A DNA stretch of 7,694 bases, from contig QMMT01000080.1 of NCBI GenBank assembly GCA_003647385.1, positions 1 through 7,694 on the forward strand, read 5' to 3'. The notes beneath the pieces are model-generated. The model did no database searches and was not told where the DNA came from. It saw nothing but the letters and a program-made list of their open reading frames with translations. Every line of letters starts with the position of its first letter. Within the stretch, counting starts at the first letter, position 1. The stretch is from Deltaproteobacteria bacterium (GTDB taxonomy: Bacteria > Desulfobacterota > Desulfobacteria > Desulfobacterales > Desulfobacteraceae). This document shows, piece after piece, positions 6,446 through 7,694 of the stretch. A program made the position numbers and the translations under genes.

Positions 6446-7330
6446 ATGAAAGTCAGCACTTTTAAATCAGATTTTATATTGGTCTTTGTTGCAACCATCT
6501 GGGGCCTGGCCTTTGTTGCGCAAAGAATCGGTATGGATCATATGGGGCCCTTTACCTTTACCGGTCTGCGTTTTGTTTTGGGATGCCTCTCCTTATTGCC
6601 CATTATTTTTTTAACAAAAAACAGACCCTCCGGTAAAAACAGGGATGGCCTTCTAAAATCAGGGATCATTTCAGGTGTTATCCTCTTTTTCGCCATGTCT
6701 TTCCAACAGGTTGGACTGGTCTACACAACCGCCGGCAAAGCAGGGTTTATTACCGGACTTTACGTGGTGATTGTTCCTTTTTTAAGCCTGTTCTTCAAAC
6801 AGGACAAAACATCTTTCGGCACATGGATCGGAGCAATTTTTGCCATCGTTGGCATGTATCTGTTAAGTGTAACCCGGAACCAGGATATAAACTTTGGAGA
6901 TCTTCTGGTCCTTTTTTCAGCCGTTGGATTTGCATTTCATCTGATCGTTATCGGCAGATTTTCCAACCGGTTTAATACGGCTCAGCTTTCACTGGTTCAA
7001 TGCATGGTTTGCGCAGGTTTAAGCCTTTTGGTGGCAGTAATATTTGAAACCTTTATCCTTGCTGATATTTTGAATGCTTCCATCCCTTTGCTTTATGGCG
7101 GCGTATTGTCTGTGGGGGTGGCATATTCACTACAGATCTATGGGCAGAAGAACAGCCCTGCCCCCCATGCTGCGATTATCTTCAGCCTTGAATCCGTTAT
7201 TGCAGCCATTGGCGGATGGATCATTTTAAATGAAATTCTTTCAGGACGAGCCATTTTTGGATGCACCCTGATGATGGCCGGCATACTCATATCACAATTG
7301 GTTACGAAAAAAAGGCATCTTATCCCTTAA
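6446..7330 (+). CDS. DMT-superfamily transporter, two EamA domains
   Basis: An inner-membrane protein of 294 residues with about ten hydrophobic helices in two EamA repeats, the drug/metabolite transporter layout. The first helix starts near residue 9 (FILVFVATIWGLAFV). Family-typical segments are FTGLRFVLG, TTAGKAGFITGLYVVIVP in the first repeat, and SLESVIAAIGGWIILNE in the second, the conserved end-of-repeat motif. A short Lys/Arg-containing tail (TKKRH) follows the last helix. Members export amino acids, metabolites or drugs, and the substrate cannot be read from sequence. ATG at 6446 is chosen; in-frame TTG codons at 6434 and 6437 would add up to four residues without a better ribosome site, and the site before the ATG (GGA) is weak too. 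Its last 11 nt overlap the end of the oppositely oriented His-rich gene. Confidence 0.9.
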   Translation: MKVSTFKSDFILVFVATIWGLAFVAQRIGMDHMGPFTFTGLRFVLGCLSLLPIIFLTKNRPSGKNRDGLLKSGIISGVILFFAMSFQQVGLVYTTAGKAGFITGLYVVIVPFLSLFFKQDKTSFGTWIGAIFAIVGMYLLSVTRNQDINFGDLLVLFSAVGFAFHLIVIGRFSNRFNTAQLSLVQCMVCAGLSLLVAVIFETFILADILNASIPLLYGGVLSVGVAYSLQIYGQKNSPAPHAAIIFSLESVIAAIGGWIILNEILSGRAIFGCTLMMAGILISQLVTKKRHLIP

Positions 7331-7643
7331 GTTTATTTAATGCATCCTTGAGCTGCCGGGTGACGTCTTCGGACAATTGACCTGCCTTTTCAATATTGTC
7401 TGCCACTTCTGTAAGTCCAGCCTCTTTTGCCCTGCCTGCCCAGATAAAAAATGTATCCTTGTGACTGTCATTGTGATCAATCCAGTGACCAAACAGTTTT
7501 TCCAGTTTCTGTTCAAAGGTCAATTCATGGGGATGGTTGTGGCTGTGCGAGTGATCATGCGCATGACTATGGGAGTGGTCATGGTTATGATCGTGCGAAT
7601 GATTATGATCGTAGTCGTGGTCGTGGTCGTGGTGATGTGTCAT
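7320..7643 (-). CDS. Small His-rich metal-binding protein
   Basis: A 107-residue protein with two parts. Residues 3-39 are a low-complexity tract in which every odd position from 5 to 39 is His except Tyr 11 (19 His in all), the others being Asp, Ser, Asn, Ala or Pro; such tracts bind Ni, Zn, Co or Cu in metal chaperones and transporters. Residues 41-107 form a predicted helical domain with LTFEQKLEKLFGHWIDHN, where H53, H57 and H61 are spaced by four and would line one helix face next to W54. Similar His-tract plus helical-domain proteins occur in anaerobes, but I cannot name the function or metal with certainty. There is no signal peptide or membrane segment, so it is probably cytoplasmic. 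A clean GGAG sits 7 nt before the ATG. The promoter region is cut by the window end; the gene end overlaps the DMT gene by 11 nt. Confidence 0.85.
   Translation of the reverse strand: MTHHHDHDHDYDHNHSHDHNHDHSHSHAHDHSHSHNHPHELTFEQKLEKLFGHWIDHNDSHKDTFFIWAGRAKEAGLTEVADNIEKAGQLSEDVTRQLKDALNKLKG
7527..7637 (-). repeat. Degenerate 6-bp tandem repeat coding the His-X tract
   Basis: The DNA for residues 3-39 of the His-rich protein is a run of His-X dipeptide units, 6 bp each. On the plus strand three exact TCGTGG copies stand at 7615-7632, and the rest have drifted by synonymous changes and by changes of X. The units are in frame, so slippage would change tract length by two residues without breaking the gene. 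Confidence 0.7.
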
Positions 7644-7650
7644 AAAATTA

Positions 7651-7654
7651 CTCC
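7651..7654 (-). promoter_or_regulatory. Ribosome binding site of the His-rich protein gene
   Basis: GGAG on the minus strand, 7 nt before the ATG at 7643. It is the best-spaced Shine-Dalgarno in the window, suggesting efficient translation and confirming the start just before the His tract. Confidence 0.75.
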
Positions 7655-7694
7655 GTTCAAATATTTTTTCAGGCTCACAGGTTCCGGTGTATAT

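Noticed and set aside
7451..7645. Plus-strand 64-codon frame rich in Gly/Asp/Arg across the His tract
   Set aside because: It is the antisense shadow of the 6-bp His-X repeat; the minus-strand gene has a good GGAG and a sensible two-part protein.
7644..7694. Metal-responsive riboswitch or operator upstream of the His-rich gene
   Set aside because: Only 51 nt are available before the window end, and no clear hairpin, palindrome or -35/-10 pair can be defended.

Overview
The window is ordinary bacterial chromosome of modest GC content (roughly the low 40s by eye). The gene set is Gram-negative housekeeping: a stand-alone heptose-7-phosphate kinase for LPS, a NagZ-type glucosaminidase, TsaD, PurM, an ACT-domain homoserine dehydrogenase and a ThrH. 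A split HldA kinase, ThrH beside hom, and a His-rich metal-binding protein together suggest a Desulfobacterota-like organism (Desulfobacteraceae-type). That assignment is inference from gene content, not something the sequence proves. No mobile element, CRISPR array, phage gene or defence system is visible.

Layout. Positions 51-221 (minus) hold an initiator tRNA-Met(CAU) with its own strong sigma70-type promoter and a hairpin terminator. Positions 248-3136 (minus) hold a tight cluster transcribed in the order hom, thrH, rfaE1, with a 7-nt gap and then a 4-nt ATGA overlap. It runs toward the tRNA in the same direction. Positions 3155-3298 are a divergent control region: a near-consensus promoter drives purM rightward, and a perfect TTGACA -35 box faces hom, the two -35 boxes lying only 7 bp apart. 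Positions 3299-5376 (plus) hold purM, broken by one in-frame TAA, and then tsaD. nagZ (5379-6377, minus) is convergent with tsaD with 2 nt between the stop codons. A DMT/EamA transporter (6446-7330, plus) is divergent from nagZ and overlaps tail-to-tail by 11 nt with a small His-rich protein gene (7320-7643, minus) whose upstream region is cut by the window end.

How the genes fit together. hom and thrH are consecutive steps toward threonine: aspartate semialdehyde to homoserine, then homoserine phosphate made by a HAD-family phosphotransferase instead of ThrB. rfaE1 supplies an intermediate for ADP-heptose and LPS core. purM makes AIR for purines, tsaD makes t6A37 on tRNA, and nagZ recycles peptidoglycan.

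Points deserving a second look are: the nonsense codon in an otherwise intact purM; the tRNA-fMet with two adjacent U-U mismatches in the T stem; the back-to-back hom/purM promoters; and the His-rich protein with an HxxxHxxxH helix. The tRNA changes and the purM stop may both be sequence errors, and I could not distinguish that from real lesions. I found no convincing new multi-gene system.
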